A stretch of 64,000 nucleotides of DNA. It comes from Pseudomonadota bacterium (GTDB lineage Bacteria > Pseudomonadota > Gammaproteobacteria > Steroidobacterales > Steroidobacteraceae). The position numbers were made by a program, and so were the translations under genes. Shown piece by piece: positions 51,737 to 59,272 of the stretch (the first letter of the stretch is position 1; every line of letters starts with the position of its first letter). The stretch spans positions 20,175 to 84,174 of the forward strand of contig QGVD01000006.1 in assembly GCA_003242685.1 (NCBI GenBank), read 5' to 3'. A model generated the notes under the pieces. It was not told the origin of the DNA, did no database searches, and saw nothing but the letters and a program-made list of their open reading frames with translations.

Positions 51737-52150
51737 TCAGGGCTTGAGCTGCCCCCGGATCTCACCGGGTTTGTGCGCGGCGCTGTGAACGTTCACGTAG
51801 AGGTTCCCCTCCTTGAACGCCGCGTGCTGCTCTTCGGTCAGCTTCGCGCCTGCCGGCACCGCCCACGTTCTGCCGTCGGCGCCCTTCTCGAGGGTGATCA
51901 CCGGCGGTCCGCTCTTTCCGGGAGGACCGAGATGGATGTGAGCCATCGTGCCCTCGACGCCCGAGGTCGTGATCTTCCCGCTCACCGTACCGTCGTCGTT
52001 GACCGTGATCGTGCCGCTGCCCGTCGCCGACGTCTCGACCGGTGGAACCTCCTGATCGCCGGAAAGCGATACCTGCACGTCCACCGCCTGCGCCGTTCCG
52101 AGACCGAGAGCGATTGCCGCGGCCAGGGATCTCTTCAGAAGCGTGTCCAT
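51737..52150 (-). CDS. Exported CHRD-domain protein
   Basis: The 137-residue product has a Sec signal (LLKRSLAAAIALGLGTAQAV) followed by a single CHRD domain: VQVSLSGDQEVPPVETSATG, SGKITTSGVEGTMAHIHLGP, ending VNVHSAAHKPGEIRGQL. The HIHxGPxG and HxxxxPxGEIRG motifs define the domain, whose role in bacteria is unclear. AAGGAAAGG precedes the ATG. It lies 80 bases after the RND gene on the same strand. Confidence 0.92.
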   Translation of the reverse strand: MDTLLKRSLAAAIALGLGTAQAVDVQVSLSGDQEVPPVETSATGSGTITVNDDGTVSGKITTSGVEGTMAHIHLGPPGKSGPPVITLEKGADGRTWAVPAGAKLTEEQHAAFKEGNLYVNVHSAAHKPGEIRGQLKP

Positions 52151-52230
52151 CGCATGGCCTTTCCTTGAGTCTCGACGGAAACCGAGTCGCACTCGCCGAT
52201 GGTACGCCTGCCGGCACGGGCCGAAGAAGC

Positions 52231-55200
52231 CTAGGACCTCGCCGGATCCGGCGCCGCGGGAGCACCTGCAGGCGCGAGCTCGGGCATTCCGCCTGCCGGC
52301 GGCTTGCGGCCGCCGAAGAGCGCCCGGATGCGGCGGTAGACCCAGCGGACGAAGATGAGCGTCAGGATCGCCTCGATGAACGTCAGCACGAACGCGAGCG
52401 CGGGATTCATCCTGGCGGCGCGCGCACGCAGCTTCGCAGCCGCACGCTCGCGCGCGATCTCGATGCTGTCGTAGAACGACGGAATCACGAGCAGCGTGAG
52501 GAGCGTCGACGTCACGATGCCGCCGATGATCGCAACCGCCATCGGGCGATAGAACTCGCCGCCTTCGCCGAGGGCGATGGCCACCGGCATCATGCCGGCA
52601 ATGAGCGCGAAGCTCGTCATCATGATCGGGCGCAGGCGCACCCGGCCCGCGTGCATCAGCGCCTCCTCGCGGTCGATGCCTTTCGCCTCTTCCTTGCGCG
52701 CGCAGTCGAGCAGCAGGATGGCGTTCTTCGCGACGAGGCCCATGAGCATGATGACGCCGATCAGGCTCATGAGATTGAGCGTACCGCCGGTGATGAGCAG
52801 CGCGAGCACCACACCGATCAGCGACAGCGGAAGGGAGAGCATGATCGCGATGGGCGCGGTGAACGAGCCGAACTGCATCACGAGCACGAGATACATCACC
52901 GCGACGCCGAGGATCAGTGCGGTGAACATCTCGGCGAAGATCTCCTGCTGATCGCGCGAGGCGCCGCCGAGCGAGAGGCCATAGCCCTCGGGGAAGTCGA
53001 TCGAGCGCGCGAGCGCCATCGCATCCGCCGTAACCTCTCCCGGCGAGCGGCCCTGGACGTTGGCGGACACGGTAACCACGCGCTTGCCGTCGAGGTGCTG
53101 GATCCGCGCCGGACCCTTGTCGAGCGTGATGGTCGCGATCTGCTCGAGAGGCACGAGCATGTTGCTGCCGCCCACCGCCACCGGCAGATGCTCGATGTTC
53201 GAGGCGTCGACGCGATCGGCTGGATGCAGCCGCACGGCCACGTCGCGCGTCTCGCCGAGCGGATCGATCCAGTCGCCCACCTCGACGCCCGCGAACGCCA
53301 CGCGCAGCGCCTGCGCGGCGTCGTCCACGGAAATGCCGAGCCGGTTGGCGAGCCCGCGATTGAGCTCGATTCTGAGCTCGTCCTTCGGGTCCTGCTCGGA
53401 GAGTCCCACGTCGACCGCCCCGGGGATCTGCTTCATCTTCTCCATGAAGTCGTTGGTGATCTCCATCAGACGGCGCGAGTCCGGTCCGTAGAACTGGATC
53501 TGCACGGGTTTCTGGGCGCCGTTGTTGATGTCGTCGAGCACGACGTACTCGGCACCGACGAGCCGCGCGAGATGCGTCCGCAGCTCGGCCGCGATCTCCT
53601 CCGCGCTGCGCCTGCGCTCCGTGCTGCTGCCGATGTCGACGTACACGCGCCCTCCGCCGGGCTGGATCTGGCTGTTGGTGGCCTCGGTCTCGGGCAGGAG
53701 CCGCGCGAGCTCGGCGGCTTTCTCCACCTTGAGGCGCGCGTACTCGAGGCTCGCGCTCGAAGGTGTGCGCACGTCGACGGCGATCATGCCGATGTCGGTC
53801 TTCGGCAGGAAGCTGGAGCCGCCCACGGTCGCCTGCAGCACGATCGCGAGCACCAGGCAGACGACCGAGATCGCGGCCATCCACTTGCGATGATGGAGCG
53901 CCCACTCGATGACGCGGCCGTAACGGTCCGCCTGGCGGTCGAACCAGTCGTTGAACCGCGCGACCCAGCGGCTGAACGCCGTGCGCTGCCGATGCGCATA
54001 CCCGGGCGGATCGCCCCAGTAGGCCGAGAGCATCGGATCGATGGTGAAGGAGATGAAGAGGCTCACCAGTACCGACGCCGCGACCGTGACGGCGAACGGC
54101 CGGAACCACTCGCCCGCGACGCCGCCCATGAACGCCACGGGCACGAAGACCGAGATGATCGAGAAGGTCGTCGCCGTGACGGCGAGACCGATCTCGGCCG
54201 TGCCATTGCGCGCCGCCGTGATGCGATCCTCGCCGCGCTCCATGTGCCGGACGATGTTCTCGCGCACGACGATCGCGTCGTCGATCAGCACGCCGATGGC
54301 GAGCGACAGGCCCAGCAGGGTCATGAAGTTGAGCGTGAACCCGCAGGCCCACACGGCGATGAACGCCGCGACGGCCGACGTGGGCAGCGACAGCGCCGTG
54401 ATCAGCGTCGAGCGCCACGAGTTGAGGAACAGGTACACGACGAAGACCGTGAGACCGGCGCCGAAGACGAGCGCCTCGACCACGTTCCGGAGATTGGCCT
54501 CGGCGTCCTCGCCGCCGTCCTGCGTGATCTCCAGCTTCGTGCCCTCGGGCAGCGTCGAGTTGATCTCCTCGACGAGCCTGCGGACTTCCTTCGCGACCGT
54601 GATCGTGCTCGCCTCGCGCGAGCGCGTGATCGAGATGCCGACGTTCGGCCGCGAGTTGCGCAGCGAATAGCCGCTGATCTCCGCGAAGCCGTCCTCCACG
54701 GTAGCCACCTGACCGAGGCGGACGATCTCCTCACCGTTGCGCTTGATGACGACGTCCTCGAACTCGCGCGGCGATTCGATGCGACCGACCAGGCGGATGC
54801 TCTGCTCTTCGAGATCGCTCTTGATGTTGCCTACCGGGGCCGTCGTGTTCTGCCGGCGCAGCGCGTTGACGACCTCCGCGACGGATACGTTGTACTCGCG
54901 CAGCTTCTGAGAATGCAGCAGAACGGAGAGCTCGCGGCGCAGTGCGCCGTTGACGTTGACCACGGCCACGCCGTCGATGCCGCGGAAGCGGTCGGCGATC
55001 ACGTCCTCCGCAAGGCGCGAGATCTCCGCGTGAGAGAGCGTCTGCGAGGACAGCGCGAGCTGCATGATGGGCTGGGCCGACGGATCGAAGCGGTAGAGCA
55101 CCGGCTCGCGCATCTCGAGGGGGAGCTTGTGCCGCACCGACGCGATCGCGTTCCGGATCTCGTCGGCCGCCTCCACCATGTTCTTCTTGAAGTCGAAGAT

Positions 55201-55479
55201 GATGATGATCCGCGCCAGGCTCTCCTGGGCGGTCGAGCGGATCTCGTAGACTCCCGGGATGCTCTGCAGGGCCTTCTCGACGCGGTTGATGATCTCCCGC
55301 TCGACGGTCTCCGGAGATGCGCCGGGATACGGCACGTTCACGACGATGACCGGCTGCTCGACGTCGGGAATCTGATTGACGCGCAGGTTCTTGAACGCCA
55401 GGAGCCCGAGCGCCATCAGCACGACGATGAACGCCACCGTCGGCACCGGCCGACTGATGCTGAAGTTGGAGAGAAGCAT
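52231..55479 (-). CDS. RND efflux pump (AcrB/HAE1-type)
   Basis: The inner-membrane trimer of a tripartite drug/solvent efflux pump driven by protons. The 1082-residue protein has the usual twelve TM plan: TM1 VPTVAFIVVLMALGLLAFKN, the TM4 motif LSLAIGVLIDDAIVVRENIV with the essential Asp pair, and MLMGLVAKNAILLLDCARKE in the second half. The C-terminus is ~40 residues longer than AcrB and Pro/Ala-rich. It starts 3 bases after the adaptor gene. No outer-membrane channel gene is next to it. Confidence 0.95.
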   Translation of the reverse strand: MLLSNFSISRPVPTVAFIVVLMALGLLAFKNLRVNQIPDVEQPVIVVNVPYPGASPETVEREIINRVEKALQSIPGVYEIRSTAQESLARIIIIFDFKKNMVEAADEIRNAIASVRHKLPLEMREPVLYRFDPSAQPIMQLALSSQTLSHAEISRLAEDVIADRFRGIDGVAVVNVNGALRRELSVLLHSQKLREYNVSVAEVVNALRRQNTTAPVGNIKSDLEEQSIRLVGRIESPREFEDVVIKRNGEEIVRLGQVATVEDGFAEISGYSLRNSRPNVGISITRSREASTITVAKEVRRLVEEINSTLPEGTKLEITQDGGEDAEANLRNVVEALVFGAGLTVFVVYLFLNSWRSTLITALSLPTSAVAAFIAVWACGFTLNFMTLLGLSLAIGVLIDDAIVVRENIVRHMERGEDRITAARNGTAEIGLAVTATTFSIISVFVPVAFMGGVAGEWFRPFAVTVAASVLVSLFISFTIDPMLSAYWGDPPGYAHRQRTAFSRWVARFNDWFDRQADRYGRVIEWALHHRKWMAAISVVCLVLAIVLQATVGGSSFLPKTDIGMIAVDVRTPSSASLEYARLKVEKAAELARLLPETEATNSQIQPGGGRVYVDIGSSTERRRSAEEIAAELRTHLARLVGAEYVVLDDINNGAQKPVQIQFYGPDSRRLMEITNDFMEKMKQIPGAVDVGLSEQDPKDELRIELNRGLANRLGISVDDAAQALRVAFAGVEVGDWIDPLGETRDVAVRLHPADRVDASNIEHLPVAVGGSNMLVPLEQIATITLDKGPARIQHLDGKRVVTVSANVQGRSPGEVTADAMALARSIDFPEGYGLSLGGASRDQQEIFAEMFTALILGVAVMYLVLVMQFGSFTAPIAIMLSLPLSLIGVVLALLITGGTLNLMSLIGVIMLMGLVAKNAILLLDCARKEEAKGIDREEALMHAGRVRLRPIMMTSFALIAGMMPVAIALGEGGEFYRPMAVAIIGGIVTSTLLTLLVIPSFYDSIEIARERAAAKLRARAARMNPALAFVLTFIEAILTLIFVRWVYRRIRALFGGRKPPAGGMPELAPAGAPAAPDPARS

Positions 55480-55482
55480 GGC

Positions 55483-56685
55483 CTAGCGTCCGACGGAGGT
55501 CGTGGGCGGCGGGCGATCCGCGAGGACCGGTGAAGGTCCGGCGGATTCCGTCATCTCGACCGGCTGGCCGTCGTGCAGCACGGACGACGGATAGCGCAGC
55601 AGCGCATCACCCTCCTGCAGCCCGCTCAGCACGACGTACTCACCGGTGCGAGCGTCACGCTCGCCGAGGTTCACCTGGACCTTCTCGAGCCTGTTGTCCC
55701 TGAGGCGCCACGCGAACGTCCGCTCGCCTTCACGCACTACGGAAGCCGCGGGAATGGTCACGGCCGCACTGCGGCGCGTCTCGATGCGTCCTTCCGCGTA
55801 AAGGCCGGCAACGTTCGGCTGCTGCGCCGGATCCACGAAGTTGACCAGCACTTCGACCTGGCGCGTGGTGGCGTTGGCAGCCGGATTGACGCGGGCGACG
55901 ACGCCGACGAACTCGCGCTCCGCGAAGCCATGGACGCGGAAGAACACCCGCTGACCCACTTCGACCTCGCCGATGCTGTCGGCCGACACGAGGCCCTCGA
56001 AACGCAGGCTCCGCGGGTCGATGACCTTGAGAAGCTCCTTGCCGGTCTGCGCAGTGTCACCTGCGGAGACCTTGCGGTCGCTGACGATGCCGTCGAACGG
56101 CGCGCGGACTTCCGTGCGCTGCAGCTGCTGGCGGGCCGAAACGACGCGCGTCCGGGCCGCTTCGCGCTCGCTCTGCGCCGCATTGCGCCGGATCTCGGCG
56201 TCTTCGAGCTCCTGAGCCGAGACCATGCCTTCCGCGCGCAGCTTGGTCATGCGCTGGAACTGGCGCTCCGCCTGCTCGTAGGCCTGTATGGCCGCACGCT
56301 CGGACGCTTCCGCAGCGGTGAGCGTCTCGCGGATCGCGGTATCGTCGAGCCGCACGAGCAGGTCGCCGCGCTTGACGGGATCGCCGTTCTCCTTGAGCAC
56401 GGCGAGCACGACTGCCGACACTTCGGCCCGCAGATCGGCGCGGCGCTCGGGCTGAACGGATCCCGTGATCGAAGGACCCGTCGCCAGTGCGTTGTTGCGC
56501 AGCGTGAGGACGTCCTCCGGTGCAATGAGCAGCGGACGATCCGCGACGGAGGCACCCGTGGATTCAGTGTCCCCGTTCGGCTCGCTGCTCTCGGAAAGAT
56601 TTCCACAGCCGGCAATACCGGCGAACACGGCCAGCACGATGACCACCGGACCGCCGCGGCGGACGCTTCGAGTTCTTGACTTCAC
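55483..56685 (-). CDS. RND adaptor (membrane fusion) lipoprotein
   Basis: Bridges the RND pump to an outer-membrane channel. The 400-residue protein is a lipoprotein (lipobox IAGC, Cys27). It has a biotinyl-lipoyl segment (SVQPERRADLRAEVSAVVLA, GDPVKRGDLLVRLDDT), an alpha-helical hairpin (EQAERQFQRMTKLRAEGMVS), the second lipoyl half (VRAPFDGIVSDRKVSAGDTA), and beta-barrel/MP domains (VFFRVHGFAEREFVGVVARV). It is the first gene of the pump operon. Confidence 0.95.
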   Translation of the reverse strand: MKSRTRSVRRGGPVVIVLAVFAGIAGCGNLSESSEPNGDTESTGASVADRPLLIAPEDVLTLRNNALATGPSITGSVQPERRADLRAEVSAVVLAVLKENGDPVKRGDLLVRLDDTAIRETLTAAEASERAAIQAYEQAERQFQRMTKLRAEGMVSAQELEDAEIRRNAAQSEREAARTRVVSARQQLQRTEVRAPFDGIVSDRKVSAGDTAQTGKELLKVIDPRSLRFEGLVSADSIGEVEVGQRVFFRVHGFAEREFVGVVARVNPAANATTRQVEVLVNFVDPAQQPNVAGLYAEGRIETRRSAAVTIPAASVVREGERTFAWRLRDNRLEKVQVNLGERDARTGEYVVLSGLQEGDALLRYPSSVLHDGQPVEMTESAGPSPVLADRPPPTTSVGR

Positions 56686-57036
56686 CCCATCTCCCTTCGA
56701 CGCTCGACCTCTAGATGCGTCAGCGGCGATCGGGGTCGCACGGCTTCCGCGTGCGCATCACCGCCGTGCCGGCTTAGATGTTCGGTCGCGGCGTTCGGTT
56801 CGAAGCGTATCGGCAAGTCCACGCCGACACATCTCTCTTTCTGCAGAGACGGTGACGCGGATCGCACTGCACCCGGAACCTGGAACCGATCTACGAAAGG
56901 GTGCAAGCCCATGGCGCGCCGGGGGATTTTCCCAATCGAGACGCGGCGGTGTGCGTCGCTCGCACCCGGATGGACGCTTCTCGAGACATGGAGAAGCGCT
57001 GAATCCGGCCCATCGGCCGCGGCGATGGGTGCACCG
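56686..57036. other. Gene-free 351-base stretch upstream of the pump operon
   Basis: No convincing gene is seen. The short open frames on both strands lack a ribosome site and protein-like composition. It must carry the promoter of the adaptor-pump operon, since the adaptor starts at 56685. No TetR- or MarR-type repressor gene and no clear long inverted repeat lie here, so how the pump is controlled is not visible. Confidence 0.6.
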
Positions 57037-57459
57037 TCACACCGCCTTGAGCTCTGCAACGAGCGCACCTTCCGAATCGAAGAGCCGGAGACGGTCGCCC
57101 TCGATGCGCCAGTGCGTCACCTCCTCCAGCGCCTCGAGGAATTCCCTTTCGAGGTCCATGCCGTCGGCACAGGCCATCAGAGTGCGGGCGATGCGCGAGA
57201 AGCTCAGCCGGTCTCCCTCGCGCGTGTAGCCGCCCGAAAGATGATTACAGCCTCCCGACCCGACGACGCGCGCATCCTTCGACTGCAGGACGAGATAGGG
57301 TGAGCCTCTTCCCGCCGGGATCGCGACCGGCTCGCCGCGCAATCCGACGAGCGCCCAGTGGGTATCTTCCAGATCGACCGCCGGCGCCGGTCGAGGAGTG
57401 AGCGCCGCGAGCGCGCTCAAGAGAGCCGCACGTGCCCAAACGGTGTTTCTCGAGCTCAT
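57037..57459 (-). CDS. Exported META-domain (HslJ-like) protein
   Basis: The 140-residue product has a signal (ALLSALAALTPRPAPAVDLE) and a META domain: DTHWALVGLRGEPVAIPAGR, then GSGGCNHLSGGYTREGDRLS and RTLMACADGMDLEREFLEAL. The Cys pair in GCNxxSGxY and MAC is standard for the family, which includes the heat-shock lipoprotein HslJ. Function is poorly known; resistance to stress or antibiotics is reported for relatives. ATG 57459 follows GAGGGTGTGGGG; the frame is open 17 codons further. Confidence 0.87.
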   Translation of the reverse strand: MSSRNTVWARAALLSALAALTPRPAPAVDLEDTHWALVGLRGEPVAIPAGRGSPYLVLQSKDARVVGSGGCNHLSGGYTREGDRLSFSRIARTLMACADGMDLEREFLEALEEVTHWRIEGDRLRLFDSEGALVAELKAV

Positions 57460-57763
57460 CCCCACACCCTCCTCCACGCGCGCGTCGTCCGCCTGACGCA
57501 CACGCGCCATGCGTCGGGCGGCCGTTGCACACGAGACTCGACTCTTCGACAGGAACGCGGCGACCTCGTTCGCATCGTACGCGGCACCGGACGTGCTGAC
57601 GGAAAGGTCGACGCGCGAAGACTTGCGGGCACTGCCGCGCGCCGTGGCGAGGTTGCTCTGAAACCTTCAAAGACGAGTCCAAGGCACTGACTCTGCTTGA
57701 CATATTCTCGAGGAAGGTGCTAGGGGAATGGCAGCAGGGAAGCGACCCCACGCGGAGGTGGCC
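57460..57763. other. 304-base divergent region between META gene and response regulator
   Basis: No gene is evident. The segment just before the response regulator is slightly AT-richer and contains TTGACA (57697-57702), but the hexamer 17 bases later (CTAGGG) is a poor -10, so no promoter is asserted. Both flanking genes need promoters here. Confidence 0.5.
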
Positions 57764-58462
57764 ATGGATGGACCGCCGGCAACTATCTATGTCGTGGACG
57801 ACGATGCCGACGTGCGCGCCACCCTGGCGGGTCTGCTGCGCTCCGTCGGATATGAGCCGCGTACGTTCGCTTCGGGTACCGAGTTCCTCGCCGCGCACGA
57901 GCCGGAGCTTTCCGGCTGCATCATCCTCGATCTGTCCGTTCCCGGGTGCAGCGGTCTCGACATCCTGACGCGACTGACGGAATCCGGCTGCCACAGACCG
58001 ATCATCTTCCTGACGGCCAACGGAAGCATCCGCGCGAGCGTCCGCGCGATCAAGGCGGGCGCGGTGAACTTCCTGACCAAACCCGTCGAGGAAGAGGAGC
58101 TCTTTACTGCAGTCGAGGAAGCTCTGCTCATCGATGCAATGCGGCGGGAGCAGGAATCGTGCGCGCTCGCCCTCGCTCTGCGCCTCAAGCGCCTCACGCC
58201 GCGGGAGCGCGAGGTGCTCGAGCTCGTGATCGCCGGGAGACTCAACAAACAGATCGCGGCCGACCTCGGGATCGCCGAAAAGACGATCAAGGTCCATCGC
58301 GCGCGCGTCATGCACAAGATGGGCGCGAGGTCTCTCGCCGAGCTCGTGCGCCTCGCGGCCCTGGCCGGAATCTCATCGGAGCTGCCGGGACACTTCGACC
58401 TTCCGGACTTCCGCTTGCCGATCCGCACGTCCAGCCGGCCTTTCCCGCCGCACGGGGGATGA
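57764..58462 (+). CDS. FixJ/NarL-type response regulator
   Basis: A receiver plus LuxR-type DNA-binding protein. Receiver: TIYVVDDDADVRATLAGLLR with the acidic pocket, phospho-acceptor Asp in CIILDLSVPGCSG (about residue 56), Thr in FLTANGS and Lys in FLTKPVEEEE (about 106). Output helix-turn-helix (about 144-200): LTPREREVLELVIAGRLNKQ, then IAADLGIAEKTIKVHRARVM. I start at the ATG with GGAGGTGG six bases upstream; a start at 57728 adds 12 residues. No histidine kinase is encoded nearby, so it is an orphan here. Confidence 0.93.
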   Translation: MDGPPATIYVVDDDADVRATLAGLLRSVGYEPRTFASGTEFLAAHEPELSGCIILDLSVPGCSGLDILTRLTESGCHRPIIFLTANGSIRASVRAIKAGAVNFLTKPVEEEELFTAVEEALLIDAMRREQESCALALALRLKRLTPREREVLELVIAGRLNKQIAADLGIAEKTIKVHRARVMHKMGARSLAELVRLAALAGISSELPGHFDLPDFRLPIRTSSRPFPPHGG

Positions 58463-58556
58463 CGGCACACTGCTTGTTTGAATCCTCCGGCACATGGCGG
58501 ATCATAGGCGGACCGCATCTTCCGCCACGTCTTTCACCGCCGAGGGGGCCGTTTCC

Positions 58557-59201
58557 GTGAAAGCCGCACTGCCCGTTCTGTTGCTCGGTCTCCATGTTCC
58601 TCTCGTCCAGGCAGCGGACGCTGCCGGAGCCGTGCTCGACCGTGTCGCCGAATGCGCCTCGGTCGCCGATCGCGACGCGCGCCTCGCCTGCTTCGACCGC
58701 GAAGTCGGTTCCTGGCTCGCCTCACGGCGTGCGGCCGAACCCGCGCCACGCGCCGCGGCTGCCCGAGCGCCCAGGCCAGATGCACCACCGGCCGCTGCAT
58801 CGAGCACGGCGGTAACTGCAGCTCGAGAGGCGGCGGCGAACGAAGCGAAGACGGCCCTGAACCCGTCCGCAACCGCGCGAGCCGCGTCTGTCCAGCCCGC
58901 GAAGCGAGCACCCGACGCAGCGAATTTCGGCGCGGAGCAGCTGAGGACGCAGAACCGCAGATCGGACGATGAGGAAGCCACCATGCAGGCGCGCATCGCC
59001 GGTTTCCGGGATGCGGGGGGCGGCGTCTACGTCATCCTGCTCGACAACGACCAGGCGTGGCGCCACGAGGACGCGCATCGCGCCAGCTTCCTGCGCGTCG
59101 GCGATCCGGTCGTCATCCGCAGGGGGAGCCTCGGCTCCTACTGGCTGCACCGCGAATCCGACGGAACGCGCAACGGGATCCGCGTAACCCGCATCCGGTA
59201 A
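58557..59201 (+). CDS. Exported protein of unknown function with C-terminal beta domain
   Basis: I do not recognise a named family. The 214 residues comprise a Sec signal (KAALPVLLLGLHVPLVQA), a short conserved-looking motif CASVADRDARLACFDREV, a long Ala/Pro-rich linker (about 50-130), and a C-terminal domain: RIAGFRDAGGGVYVILLDND, then LRVGDPVVIRRGSLGSYWLH. The RxxCFD motif recurs in several exported proteins. Start is GTG 58557 with GAGGGGG about 10 bases upstream. It ends before a strong terminator hairpin. Confidence 0.75.
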   Translation: MKAALPVLLLGLHVPLVQAADAAGAVLDRVAECASVADRDARLACFDREVGSWLASRRAAEPAPRAAAARAPRPDAPPAAASSTAVTAAREAAANEAKTALNPSATARAASVQPAKRAPDAANFGAEQLRTQNRRSDDEEATMQARIAGFRDAGGGVYVILLDNDQAWRHEDAHRASFLRVGDPVVIRRGSLGSYWLHRESDGTRNGIRVTRIR

Positions 59202-59222
59202 GAACGCCGCGCGGAAAAGTGA

Positions 59223-59248
59223 GGCCGCGCAGCGGAAGCTGCGCGGCC
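59223..59248. terminator. Bidirectional terminator hairpin
   Basis: GGCCGCGCAG (59223-59232) and CTGCGCGGCC (59239-59248) form a perfect 10-bp stem with a 6-base loop, between two convergent genes (21 bases after one stop, 25 before the other). No T-run; likely a shared terminator. Confidence 0.7.
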
Positions 59249-59272
59249 CCGAGATCATCGCGTGAGTCGTGC

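Noticed and set aside
51737..54418. An 893-codon minus-strand frame that would extend the CHRD protein upstream
   Set aside because: The upstream 750 codons run out of frame through the RND gene and have low-complexity Arg/Ala/Gly composition. The CHRD gene has its own signal peptide and ribosome site at 52150.
52042..55533. A 1163-codon open frame on the plus strand opposite the RND pump
   Set aside because: It is the antisense shadow of a high-GC gene: composition is dominated by Arg, Asp, His and Glu with no domain motifs, while the minus strand encodes a full AcrB-type protein.
56682..57068. A 128-codon minus-strand frame in the gap upstream of the RND adaptor
   Set aside because: No ribosome site, no recognisable domain and it crosses the end of the META gene. 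Treated as non-coding.
57697..57725. TTGACA before the response regulator as a sigma-70 promoter
   Set aside because: The hexamer at the proper distance is CTAGGG, which does not resemble a -10 box; the match of a single hexamer is not enough.
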